Below, piece by piece: positions 25,321 to 37,904 of a stretch of DNA of 64,000 nt. The notes under the pieces are model-generated. The model had not been told where the DNA came from, ran no database searches, and saw nothing but the letters and a program-made list of their open reading frames with translations. Origin of the DNA: Hydractinia symbiolongicarpus. Its lineage: Eukaryota > Cnidaria > Hydrozoa > Anthoathecata > Hydractiniidae. A program made the position numbers and the translations under genes. The stretch's first letter is position 1, and every line of letters starts with the position of its first letter. The stretch is taken from the NCBI RefSeq assembly GCF_029227915.1, contig NC_079882.1, positions 186,001-250,000 on the forward strand. The letters are read 5' to 3'.

Positions 25321-28300
25321 CTCATGCGTTTTACTGGTGAAAAAATAATTTAAAAAATCGTTCGGAAAATGAGTTTACTCCCTGGGTACTTTCTTTGTAT
25401 ACTTCTGACTAAACGGGCCGAGTCAGGGATTTACGGGAAATCGCGGGTTTCCGTTTGCCGGCGATTAAACTTCTTTTTGGCAGCGTCTCATTAAAAATGA
25501 AAACATTTTTGAAAACTATAAGTCTCATGCGTTTTAGTGCTGCAAAATTATTTAAAAAATCGTTCGGAAAATAAGTTTACTCCCTGGGTAATTTCTTTGT
25601 ATACTTTTGACTATACGGGCAGAGTTCGGGATTTAAGGGAAATCGCGGGTTTTCGTTTGCCGGCGATTAAACTTCTTTTATTCAGCGTCTCATCGAAAAT
25701 GAAAAATTTTTTGAAAACTACAAGTCTCATGCGTTTTAGTGATGAAAAAATAATTTAAAAAATCGTTCGGGAAATGAGTTTACTCCCTGGGTACTCTCTT
25801 TGTATACTTTTGACTATACGGGTCGAGTCCGGGATTTACGGGAAATCGCGTGTTTTCGTTTGCCGGCAATTAAACTCCTTTTTTTCAGCGTCTCATCAAA
25901 AATAAAATTTTTTTTGAAAACTACAAGTCTCATGCGTTTTACTGGTGAAAAAATAATTTAAAAAATCGTTCGGGAAATGAGTTTACTCCCTGCGTACTTT
26001 CTTTGTATACTTCTGACTAAACGGGCCGAGTCAGGGACTTACGGGAAATCGCGGGTTTCCGTTTGCCAGCGATTAAACTTCTTTTTGTCAGCGTCTCATT
26101 AAAAATGAAAACATTTTTAAAAACTGCAAGTCTCATGCGTTTTAGTGCTGAAAAAATAATATAAAAAATCGTTCGGAAAATGAGTTTACTCCCTGGGTAA
26201 TTTCTTTGTATACTTTTGACTATACGGGCCGAGTCCGGGATTTACGGGAAATCGCGGGTTTTCGTTTGCCGGCGATTAAACTTCTTTTATTCAGCGTCAT
26301 ATCAAAAATGAAAACATTTTTGAAAACTACAAGTCTCGTGCGTTTTAGTGGTGAAAAACTAATTTAAAAAATCGTTCGGGAAATGAGTTTACTCCCTGCG
26401 TACCTTCTTTGTATATTTTTGACTATACGGGCCGACTCCGGGGTTTACGGGAAATCGCGGGTTTTCGTTTACCGGCGATTAAACCTCTTTTATTCAGCGT
26501 CTCATCAAAAATGAAAAAACTTTTGAAAACTACACGTCTCATGCGTTTTAGTGATGAAAAAATAATTTAAAAAATCGTTCGGGAAATGAGTTTACTCCCT
26601 GGGTAATTTCTTTGGATACTTTTGACTATACGGGCCGAGTCCGGGATTTACGGGAAATCGCGGGTTTTCGTTTGCCTGCGATTGAACTTCTTTTTGTCAG
26701 CGTCTCATTAAAAATGAAAACATTTTTGAAAACTACAAGTCTCATGCGTTTTAGTGCTGAAAAAATAATTTAAAAAATCGTTCGGAAAATGAGTTTACTC
26801 CCTGGGTAATTTCTTTGTATACTTTTGACTATACGGGCCGAGTCCGGGATTTACGGGAAATCGCGGGTTTTCGTTTGCCGGCGATTAAACTTCTTTTATT
26901 CAGCGTCTCATCAAAAATGAAAACATTTTTGAAAATTACAAGTCTCATGCGATTTACTGGTAAAAAAAAATTTAAAAAATCGTTCGGGAAATGAGTTTAC
27001 TCCCTGGGTACTTTCTTTGTACACTTCTGACTAAACGGTCCGAGTCAGGGATTTACGGGAAATCGCGGGTTTCCGTTTGCCGGCGATTAAACTTCTTTTT
27101 ATCAGCGTCTCATTAAAAGTGAAAACATTTTTGAAAACTACAAGTCTCATGCGTTTTAGTGCTGAAAAAATAATTTAAAAAATCGTTCGGAAAATGAGTT
27201 TACTCCCTGGGTAATTTCTTTGTATACTTTTGACTATACGGGGCGAGTCCGGGATTTACGGGAAATCGCGGGTTTTCGTTTGCCGGCGATTAAACTTCTT
27301 TTATTCAGCGTCTCATCGAAAATGAAAACATTTTTGAAAATTACAAGACTCATGCGTTTTAGTAATGAAAAAATAATTAAAAAAATCGTTCGGGAAATGA
27401 GTTTACTCCCTGGGTACCTTCTTTGTATACTTTTGACTATACGGGTCGACTCCGGGATTTACGGGAAATCGCGTGTTTTCGTTTGCCGGCGATTAAACGT
27501 CTTTTTTTCAGCGTCTCATCAAAAATAAAATTTTTTTGGAAAACTACAAGTCTCATGCGTTTTACTGGTGAAAAAATAATTTAAAAAATCGTTCGGGAAA
27601 TGAGTTTACTCCCTGGGTACTTTCTTTGTATACTTCTGACTAAACAGGCCGAGTCAGGGATTTACGGGAAATCGCGTGTTTTCGTTTACCGGCGATTAAA
27701 CCTCTTTTATTCAGCGTCTCATCAAAAATGAAAAAACTTTTGAAAACTACACGTCTCATGCGTTTTAGTGATGAAAACATAATTTAAAAAATCGTTCGGG
27801 AAATGAGTTTACTCCCTGGGTACTTTCTTTGTATACTTTTGACTATACGGGCCGAGTCCGGGATTTACGGGAAATCGCGTGTTTTCGTTTGCCGGCGATT
27901 AAACTTTTTATTTTCAGCGTCTCATCAAAAATAAAAATTTTTTTGAAAACTACAAGACTCATGCGTTTTACTGGTGAAAAAATAATTTAAAAAATCATTC
28001 GGGAAATGAGTTTACTCCCTGGGTACTTTCTTTGTATACTTCTGACTAAACGGGCCGACTCAGGGATTTACGGGAAATCGCGGGTTTCCGTTTGCCGGCG
28101 ATTAAACTTCATTTATTCAGCGTCTCATCAAAAATGAAAACATTTTTGAAAATTACAAGTCTCATGCGCTTTAGTAATGGAAAAATAATTCAAAAAATCG
28201 TTCGGGAAATGAGTTTACTCCCTGGATACCTTCTTTGTATACTTTTGACTATAAGGGCCGACTCCGGGGTTTATGGGAAATCGCGTGTTTTCGTTTGCCG

Positions 28301-28363
28301 GCGATTAAACTTCTTTTATTCAGCGTCTCATCGAAAATGAAAAATTTTTTGAAAACTACAAGT
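25321..28363 (+). repeat. Transitional monomers without a clear long unit
   Basis: About fifteen monomers mix left-hand types with variants common further right (taccttc with gactccgggg, tttaccggcgattaaacctc, tacacgtctc). Two are 202 bp (25524, gctgcaaaattattt again; 26944, a shortened A/T run). The pair of monomers preceding tacacgtctc at 26531 and 27748 repeats at about 1217 bp. Confidence 0.75.
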
Positions 28364-30799
28364 CTCATGCGTTTTAGTGATAAAAAAATAATATAAAAAA
28401 TCGTTCGGGAAATGAGTTTACTCCCTGGGTACTTTCTTTGTATACTTCTGACTAAACGGGCCGAGTCAGGGATTTACAGGAAATCGCGGGTTTCCGTTTG
28501 CCGGCGATTAAACTTCTTTTTGGCAGCGTCTCATTAAAAATGAAAACATTTTTGAAAACAACAAGTCTCATGCGTTTTAGTGCTGAAAAAATAATTTAAA
28601 AAATCGTTCGGAAAATGAGTTTACTCCCTGGGTAATTTCTTTGTATACTTTTGACTATACGGGCCGAGTCCAGGATTTACGGGAAATCGCGGGTTTTCGT
28701 TTGCCGGCGATTAAACTTCTTTTATTCAGCGTCTCATCAAAAATGAAAACATTTTTGAAAATTACAAGTCTCATGCGATTTACTGGTAAAAAAATAATTT
28801 AAAAAATCGTTCGGGAAATGATTTTACTCCCTGGGTACCTTCTTTGTATACTTTTGACTATACGGGTCGACTCCGGGGTTTACGGGAAATCGCGTGTTTT
28901 CGTTTGCCGGCGATTAAACTTCTTTTATTCAGCGTCTCATCGAAAATGAAAAAATTTTTGAAAACTACAAGTCTCATGCGTTTTAGTGATGAAAAAATAA
29001 TTTAAAAAATCGTTCGGAAAATGAGTTTACTCCCTGGGTAATTTCTTTGTATACTTTTGACTATACGGGCCGAGTCCAGGATTTACGGGAAATCGCGGGT
29101 TTTCGTTTGCCGGCGATTAAACTTCTTTTATTCAGCGTCTCATCAAAAATGAAAACATTTTTGAAAATTACAAGTCTCATGCGATTTACTGGTAAAAAAA
29201 TAATTTAAAAAAACGTTCGGGAAATGAGTTTACTCCCTGGGTACTTTCTTTGTATACTTCTGACTAAACGGGCCGAGTCAGGGATTTACGGGAAATCGCG
29301 GGTTTCCGTTTGCCGGCGATTGAACGTCTTTTTGTCAGCGTCTCATTAAAAATGAAAACATTTTTGAAAGCTACAAGTCTCATGCGTTTTAGTGCTGAAA
29401 AAATAATTTAAAAAATCGTTCGGAAAATGCGTTTACTCCCTGGGTAATTTCTTTGTATACTTTGGACTATACGGGCCGAGTTCGGGATTTACGGGAAATC
29501 GCAGGTTTTCGTTTGCCGGCGATTAAACTTCTTTTATTCAGCGTCTCATCAAAAATGAAAACATTTTTGAAAATAACAAGTCTCATGCGTTTTAGTAATG
29601 AAAAAATAATTTAAAAAATCGTTCGGGAAATGATTTTACTCCCTGGGTACCTTCTTTGTATACTTTTGACTATACGGGTCGACTCCGGGGTTTACGGGAA
29701 ATCGCGTGTTTTCGTTTGCCGGCGATTAAACTTCTTTTATTCAGCGTCTCATCGAAAATGAAAAAATTTTTGAAAACTACAAGTCTCATGCGTTTTAGTG
29801 ATGAAAAAATAATTTAAAAAATCGTTCGGGAAATGAGTTTACTCCCTGGGTACTTTCTTTGTATACTTTTGACTATACGGGCCGAGTCCCGGATTTACGG
29901 GAAATCGCGGGTTTTCGTTTGCCGGCGATTAAACTTCTTTTTTTCAGCGTCTCATCAAAAATGAAAACATTTTTCAAAACTACAAGTCTCATGCGTTTTA
30001 GTGCCGAAAAAATAATTTAAAAAATCGTTCGGGAAATGGGTTTACTCCCTGGGTAATTTCTTTGTATACTTTTGACTATACGGGCCGAGTTCGGGATTTA
30101 CGGGAAATCGCAGGTTTTCGTTTGCCGGCGATTAAACTTCTTTTATTCAGCGTCTCATCAAAAATGAAAACATTTTTGAAAATAACAAGTCTCATGCGTT
30201 TTAGTAATGAAAAAATAATTTAAAAAATCGTTCGGGAAATGATTTTACTCCCTGGGTACCTTCTTTGTATACTTTTGACTATACGGGTCGACTCCGGGGT
30301 TTACGGGAAATCGCGTGTTTTCGTTTGCTGGCGATTAAACTTCTTTTATTCAGCGTCTCATCGAAAATGAAAAATTTTTTGAAAACTACAAGTCTCATGC
30401 GTTTTAGTGATGAAAAAATAATTTAAAAAATCGTTCGGGAAATGAGTTTACTCTCTGGGTACTTTCTTTGTATACTTTTGACTATACGGGCCGAGTCCAG
30501 GATTTACGGGAAATCGCGGGTTTTCGTTTGCCGGCGATTAAACTTCTTTTATTCAGCGTCTCATCAAAAATGAAAACATTTTTGAAAATTACGAGTCTCA
30601 TGCGATTTACTGGTAAAAAAATAATTTAAAAAATCGTTCGGGAAATGAGTTTACTCCCTGGGTACTTTCTTTGTATACTTCTGACTAAACGGGCCGAGTC
30701 AGGGATTTACGGGAAATCGCGGGTTTCCGTTTGCCGGCGATTGAACGTCTTTTTGTCAGCGTCTCATTAAAAATGAAAACATTTTTGAAAATAACAAGT

Positions 30800-31408
30800 C
30801 TCATGCGTTTTAGTAATGAAAAAATAATTTAAAAAATCGTTCGGGAAATGATTTTACTCCCTGGGTACCTTCTTTGTATACTTTTGACTATACGGGTCGA
30901 CTCCGGGGTTTACGGGAAATCGCGTGTTTTCGTTTGCCGGCGATTAAACTTCTTTTATTCAGCGTCTCATCAAAAATGAAAACATTTTTGAAAATAACAA
31001 GTCTCATGCGTTTTAGTAATGAAAAAATAATTTAAAAAATCGTTCGGGAAATGATTTTACTCCCTGGGTACCTTCTTTGTATACTTTTGACTATACGGGC
31101 CGAGTTCGGGATTTACGGGAAATCGCAGGTTTTTGTTTGCCGGCGATTAAACTTCTTTTATTCAGCGTCTCATCAAAAATGAAAACATTTTTGAAAATAA
31201 CAAGTCTCATGCGTTTTAGTAATGAAAAAATAATTTAAAAAATCGTTCGGGAAATGATTTTACTCCCTGGGTACCTTCTTTGTATACTTTTGACTATACG
31301 GGTCGACTCCGGGGTTTACGGGAAATCGCGTGTTTTCGTTTGCCGGCGATTAAACTTCTTTTTGGCAGCGTCTCATTAAAAATGAAAACATTTTTGAAAA
31401 CTACAAGT
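30800..31408 (+). repeat. Run of three near-identical agtaatg monomers
   Basis: Monomers at 30800, 31003 and 31206 all carry aaaataacaag before the start, agtaatg, gattttactccc and taccttc. Elsewhere this type occurs singly between other types. This is local single-monomer amplification. Confidence 0.8.
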
Positions 31409-32423
31409 CTCATGCGTTTTAGTGCTGAAAAAATAATTTAAAAAATCGTTCGGAAAATGAGTTTACTCCCTGGGTAATTTCTTTGTATACTTTTGACTAT
31501 ACGGGCCGAGTCCAGGATTTACGGGAAATCGCGGGTTTTCGTTTGCCGGCGATTAAACTTCTTTTATTCAGCGTCTCATCAAAAATGAAAACATTTTTGA
31601 AAATTACAAGTCTCATGCGATTTACTGGTAAAAAAATAATTTAAAAAATCGTTCGGGAAATGAGTTTACTCCCTGGGTACTTTCTTTGTATACTTCTGAC
31701 TAAACGGGCCGAGTCAGGGATTTACGGGAAATCGCGGGTTTCCGTTTGCCGGCGATTGAACGTCTTTTTGTCAGCGTCTCATTAAAAATGAAAACATTTT
31801 TGAAAGCTACAAGTCTCATGCGTTTTAGTGCTGAAAAAATAATTTAAAAAATCGTTCGGAAAATGAGTTTACTCCCTGGGTAATTTCTTTGTATACTTTT
31901 GATTATACGGGCCGAGTTCGGGATTTACGGGAAATCGCAGGTTTTCGTTTGCCGGCGATTAAACTTCTTTTATTCAGCGTCTCATCAAAAATGAAAACAT
32001 TTTTGAAAATAACAAGTCTCATGCGTTTTAGTAATGAAAAAATAATTTAAAAAATCGTTCGGGAAATGATTTTACTCCCTGGGTACCTTCTTTGTATACT
32101 TTTGACTATACGGGTCGACTCCGGGGTTTACGGGAAATCGCGTGTTTTCGTTTGCCGGCGATTAAACTTCTTTTATTCAGCGTCTCATCGAAAATGAAAA
32201 AATTTTTGAAAACTACAAGTCTCATGCGTTTTAGTGATGAAAAAATAATTTAAAAAATCGTTCGGGAAATGAGTTTACTCCCTGGGTACTTTCTTTGTAT
32301 ACTTTTGACTATACGGGCCGAGTCCCGGATTTACGGGAAATCGCGGGTTTTCGTTTGCCGGCGATTAAACTTCTTTTTTTCAGCGTCTCATCAAAAATGA
32401 AAACATTTTTCAAAACTACAAGT

Positions 32424-34250
32424 CTCATGCGTTTTAGTGCCGAAAAAATAATTTAAAAAATCGTTCGGGAAATGGGTTTACTCCCTGGGTACTTTCTTTG
32501 TGTACTTTTGACTATACGGGCCGAGTCCGGGACTAACGGGAAATCGTGGGTTTCCGTTTGCCGGCGATTAAACTTCTTTTTGTCAGCGTCTCCCTAAAAA
32601 TGAAAACATTTTTGAAAACTACAAGTCTCATGCGTTTTAGTGCTGAAAAAATAATTTATAAAATCGTTCGGAAGATGAGTTTACTCCCAGGGTAATTTCT
32701 TTGTATACTTTTGACTATACGGGCCGAGTCCGGGATTTACGAGAAATCGCAGGTTTTCGTTTGCCGGCGATTAAACTTCTTTTATTCAGCGTCTCATCAA
32801 AAATGAAAACATTTTTGAAAATTACAAGTCTCATGCGATTTACTGGTAAAAAAATAATTTAAAAAATCGTTCGGGAAATGAGTTTACTCCCTGGGTACTT
32901 TCTTTGTATACTTTTGACTAAACGGGCCGAGTCAGGGATTTACAGGAAATCGCGGGTTTCCGTTTGCCGGCGATTAAACTTCTTTTTGTCAGCGTCTCAT
33001 TAAAAATGAAAACATTTTTGAAAGCTACAAGTCTTATGCGTTTTAGTGCTGAAAAAATAATTTAAAAAATCGTTCAGAAAATGAGTTTACTCCCTGGGTA
33101 ATTTCTTTGTATAATTTTGACTATACGGGCCGAGTTCGGGATTTACGGGAAATCGCAGGTTTTCGTTTGCCGGCGATTAAACTTCTTTTATTCAGCGTCT
33201 CATCAAAAATGAAAACATTTTTGAAAATTACAAGTCTCATGCGTTTTAGTAATGAAAAAATAATTTAAAAAATCGTTCGGGAAATGATTTTACTCCCTGG
33301 GTACCTTCTTTGTATACTTTTGACTATACGGGTCGACTCCGGGGTTTACTGGAAATCGCGTGTTTTCGTTTGCCGGCGATTAAACTTCTTTTATTCAGCG
33401 TCTCATCGAAAATGAAAAATTTTTTAAAAACTACAAGTCTCATGCGTTTTAGTGATGAAAAAATAATTTAAAAAATCGTTCGGGAAATGAGTTTACTCCC
33501 TGGGTACTTTCTTTGTATACTTTTGTCCATACGGGCCGAGTCCCGGATTTACGGGAAATCGCGGGTTTTCGTTTGCCGGCGATTAAACTTCTTTTTTTCA
33601 GCGTTTTATCAAAAATGAAAACATTTTTCAAAACTACAAGTCTCATGCGTTTTAGTGCCGAAAAAATAATTTAAAAAATCGTTCGGGAAAGGGGTTTACT
33701 CCCTGGGTACTTTCTTTGTGTACTTTTGACTATACGGGCCGCGTCCGGGACTTACGGGAAATCGCGGGTTTCCGTTTGCCGGCGATTAAACTTCTTTTTG
33801 TCAGCGTCTCCTTAAAAATGAAAACATTTTTGAAAACTACAAGTCTCATGCGTTTTAGTGCTGAAAAAATAATTTATAAAATCGTTCGGAAAATGAGTTT
33901 ACTCCCAGGGTAATTTCTTTGTATACTTTTGACTATACGGGCCGAGTCCGGGATTTACGGGAAATCGCGGGTTTCCGTTTGCCGGCGATTAAACTTCTTT
34001 TATTCAGCGTCTCATCGAAAATGAAAATTTTTTTGAAAACTACAAGTCTCATGCGTTTTAGTGATGAAAAAATAATTTAAAAAATCGTTCGGGAAATGAG
34101 TTTACTCCCTGGGTACTTTCTTTGTATACTTCTGACTAAACGGGCCGAGTCCGGGATTTACGGAAAATCGCGGGTTTTCGTTTGCCGGCAATTAAACTTC
34201 TTTTATTCAGCGTCTCATCGAAAATGAAAAATTTTTTGAAAACTACAAGT
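32424..34250 (+). repeat. Nine-monomer segment, 3451 bp duplication copy 1
   Basis: Private marks are gggactaacggg with atcgtggg, tctccctaaaa, ggaagatgag (32671), cccaggg, tataattttgac, tttactggaaat and ttttgtccatacgg. Each is found again 3451 bp (17 monomers) downstream. Confidence 0.87.
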
Positions 34251-35874
34251 CTCATGCGTTTTAGTGATGAAAAAATAAGTTAAAAAATCGTTCGGAAAAT
34301 GAGTTTACTCCCTGGGTAATTTCTTTGTATACTTTTGACTATACGGGCCGAGTCCAGGATTTACGGGAAATCGCGGGTTTTCGTTTGCCGGCGATTAAAC
34401 TTCTTTTATTCAGCGTCTCATCAAAAATGAAAACATTTTTGAAAATTACAAGTCTCATGCGATTTACTGGTAAAAAAATAATTTAAAAAATCGTTCGGGA
34501 AATGAGTTTACTCCCTGGGTACTTTCTTTGTATACTTCTGACTAAACGGGCCGAGTCAGGGATTTACGGGAAATCGCGGGTTTCCGTTTGCCGGCGATTG
34601 AACGTCTTTTTGTCAGCGTCTCATTAAAAATGAAAACATTTTTGAAAGCTACAAGTCTCATGCGTTTTAGTGCTGAAAAAATAATTTAAAAAATCGTTCG
34701 GAAAATGAGTTTACTCCCTGGGTAATTTCTTTGTATACTTTTGACTATACGGGCCGAGTTCGGGATTTACGGGAAATCGCAGGTTTTCGTTTGCCGGCGA
34801 TTAAACTTCTTTTATTCAGCGTCTCATCAAAAATGAAAACATTTTTGAAAATAACAAGTCTCATGCGTTTTAGTAATGAAAAAATAATTTAAAAAATCGT
34901 TCGGGAAATGATTTTACTCCCTGGGTACCTTCTTTGTATACTTTTGACTATACGGGTCGACTCCGGGGTTTACGGGAAATCGCGTGTTTTCGTTTGCCGG
35001 CGATTAAACTTCTTTTATTCAGCGTCTCATCGAAAATGAAAAAATTTTTGAAAACTACAAGTCTCATGCGTTTTAGTGATGAAAAAATAATTTAAAAAAT
35101 CGTTCGGGAAATGAGTTTACTCGCTGGGTACTTTCTTTGTATACTTTTGACTATACGGGCCGAGTCCCGGATTTACGGGAAATCGCGGGTTTTCGTTTGC
35201 CGGCGATTAAACTTCTTTTTTTCAGCGTCTCATCAAAAATGAAAACATTTTTCAAAACTACAAGTCTCATGCGTTTTAGTGCCGAAAAAATAATTTAAAA
35301 AATCGTTCGGGAAATGGGTTTACTCCCTGGGTAATTTCTTTGTATACTTTTGACTATACGGGCCGAGTTCGGGATTTACGGGAAATCGCAGGTTTTCGTT
35401 TGCCGGCGATTAAACTTCTTTTATTCAGCGTCTCATCAAAAATGAAAACATTTTTGAAAATAACAAGTCTCATGCGTTTTAGTAATGAAAAAATAATTTA
35501 AAAAATCGTTCGGGAAATGATTTTACTCCCTGGGTACCTTCTTTGTATACTTTTGACTATACGGGTCGACTCCGGGGTTTACGGGAAATCGCGTGTTTTC
35601 GTTTGCCGGCGATTAAACTTCTTTTATTCAGCGTCTCATCGAAAATGAAAAATTTTTTGAAAACTACAAGTCTCATGCGTTTTAGTGATGAAAAAATAAT
35701 TTAAAAAATCGTTCGGGAAATGAGTTTACTCTCTGGGTACTTTCTTTGTATACTTTTGACTATACGGGCCGAGTCCCGGATTTACGGGAAATCGCGGGTT
35801 TTCGTTTGCCGGCGATTAAACTTCTTTTTTTCAGCGTCTCATCAAAAATGAAAACATTTTTCAAAACTACAAGT

Positions 35875-37701
35875 CTCATGCGTTTTAGTGCCGAAAAAAT
35901 AATTTAAAAAATCGTTCGGGAAATGGGTTTACTCCCTGGGTACTTTCTTTGTGTACTTTTGACTATACGGGCCGAGTCCGGGACTAACGGGAAATCGTGG
36001 GTTTCCGTTTGCCGGCGATTAAACTTCTTTTTGTCAGCGTCTCCCTAAAAATGAAAACATTTTTGAAAACTACAAGTCTCATGCGTTTTAGTGCTGAAAA
36101 AATAATTTATAAAATCGTTCGGAAGATGAGTTTACTCCCAGGGTAATTTCTTTGTATACTTTTAACTATACGGGCCGAGTCCGGGATTTACGGGAAATCG
36201 CAGGTTTTCGTTTGCCGGCGATTAAACTTCTTTTATTCAGCGTCTCATCAAAAATGAAAACATTTTTGAAAATTACAAGTCTCATGCGATTTACTGGTAA
36301 AAAAATAATTTAAAAAATCGTTCGGGAAATGAGTTTACTCCCTGGGTACTTTCTTTGTATACTTTTGACTAAACGGGCCGAGTCAGGGATTTACAGGAAA
36401 TCGCGGGTTTCCGTTTGCCGGCGATTAAACTTCTTTTTGTCAGCGTCTCATTAAAAATGAAAACATTTTTGAAAGCTACAAGTCTCATGCGTTTTAGTGC
36501 TGAAAAAATAATTTAAAAAATCGTTCGGAAAATGAGTTTACTCCCTGGGTAATTTCTTTGTATAATTTTGACTATACGGGCCGAGTTCGGGATTTACGGG
36601 AAATCGCAGGTTTTCGTTTGCCGGCGATTAAACTTCTTTTATTCAGCGTCTCATCAAAAATGAAAACATTTTTGAAAATTACAAGTCTCATGCGTTTTAG
36701 TAATGAAAAAATAATTTAAAAAATCGTTCGGGAAATGATTTTACTCCCTGGGTACCTTCTTTGTATACTTTTGACTATACGGGTCGACTCCGGGGTTTAC
36801 TGGAAATCGCGTGTTTTCGTTTGCCGGCGATTAAACTTCTTTTATTCAGCGTCTCATCGAAAATGAAAAAATTTTTGAAAACTACAAGTCTCATGCGTTT
36901 TAGTGATGAAAAAATAATTTAAAAAATCGTTCGGGAAATGAGTTTACTCCCTGGGTACTTTCTTTGTATACTTTTGTCCATACGGGCCGAGTCCCGGATT
37001 TACGGGAAATCGCGGGTTTTCGTTTGCCGGCGATTAAACTTCTTTTTTTCAGCGTTTTATCAAAAATGAAAACATTTTTCAAAACTACAAGTCTCATGCG
37101 TTTTAGTGCCGAAAAAATAATTTAAAAAATCGTTCGGGAAAGGGGTTTACTCCCTGGGTACTTTCTTTGTGTACTTTTGACTATACGGGCCGAGTCCGGG
37201 ACTTATGGGAAATCGCGGGTTTCCGTTTGGCGGCGATTAAACTTCTTTTTGTCAGCGTCTCCTTAAAAATGAAAACATTTTTGAAAACTACAAGTCTCAT
37301 GCGTTTTAGTGCTGAAAAAATAATTTATAAAATCGTTCGGAAAATGAGTTTACTCCCAGGGTAATTTCTTTGTATACTTTTGACTATACGGGCCGAGTCC
37401 GGGATTTACGGGAAATCGCGGGTTTCCGTTTGCCGGCGATTAAACTTCTTTTATTCAGCGTCTCATCGAAAATGAAAAATTTTTTGAAAACTACAAGTCT
37501 CATGCGTTTTAGTGATGAAAAAATAATTTAAAAAATCGTTCGGGAAATGAGTTTACTCCCTGGGTACTTTCTTTGTATACTTCTGACTAAACGGGCCGAG
37601 TCCGGGATTTACGGAAAATCGCGGGTTTTCGTTTGCCGGCAATTAAACTTCTTTTATTCAGCGTCTCATCGAAAATGAAAAAATTTTTGAAAACTACAAG
37701 T
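35875..37701 (+). repeat. Nine-monomer segment, 3451 bp duplication copy 2
   Basis: This matches 32424-34250 at 3451 bp spacing (ggaagatgag copy: gaagatg at 36122). A few private differences occur, such as tttaactatac and ttatgggaaatc. Confidence 0.87.
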
Positions 37702-37904
37702 CTCATGCGTTTTAGTGATGAAAAAATAATTTAAAAAATCGTTCGGGAAATGAGTTTACTCCCTGGGTACTTTCTTTGTATACTTTTGACTATACGGGCC
37801 GAGTCCGGGATTTACGGGAAATCGCGGGTTTTGGTTTGCCGGCGATTAAACTTATTTTATTCAGCGTCTCAAAAAAAATGAAAACATTTTTGAAAACTAC
37901 AAGT

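Larger units (their letters stand above)
28364..37904 (+). repeat. Block with nested long-range duplications
   Basis: Forty-seven monomers are present, all 203 bp with no indel, a striking contrast to both neighbours. Typical variants are gtccagg, gattgaacg, gattttactccc with taccttc and ggtcgactccgggg, gtcccgg with tttttcaaaac, and agtgccgaa with aaatggg. Segments recur at 2842, 3451 and 5278 bp (14, 17 and 26 monomers), so a fixed unit is not obvious. Confidence 0.8.
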
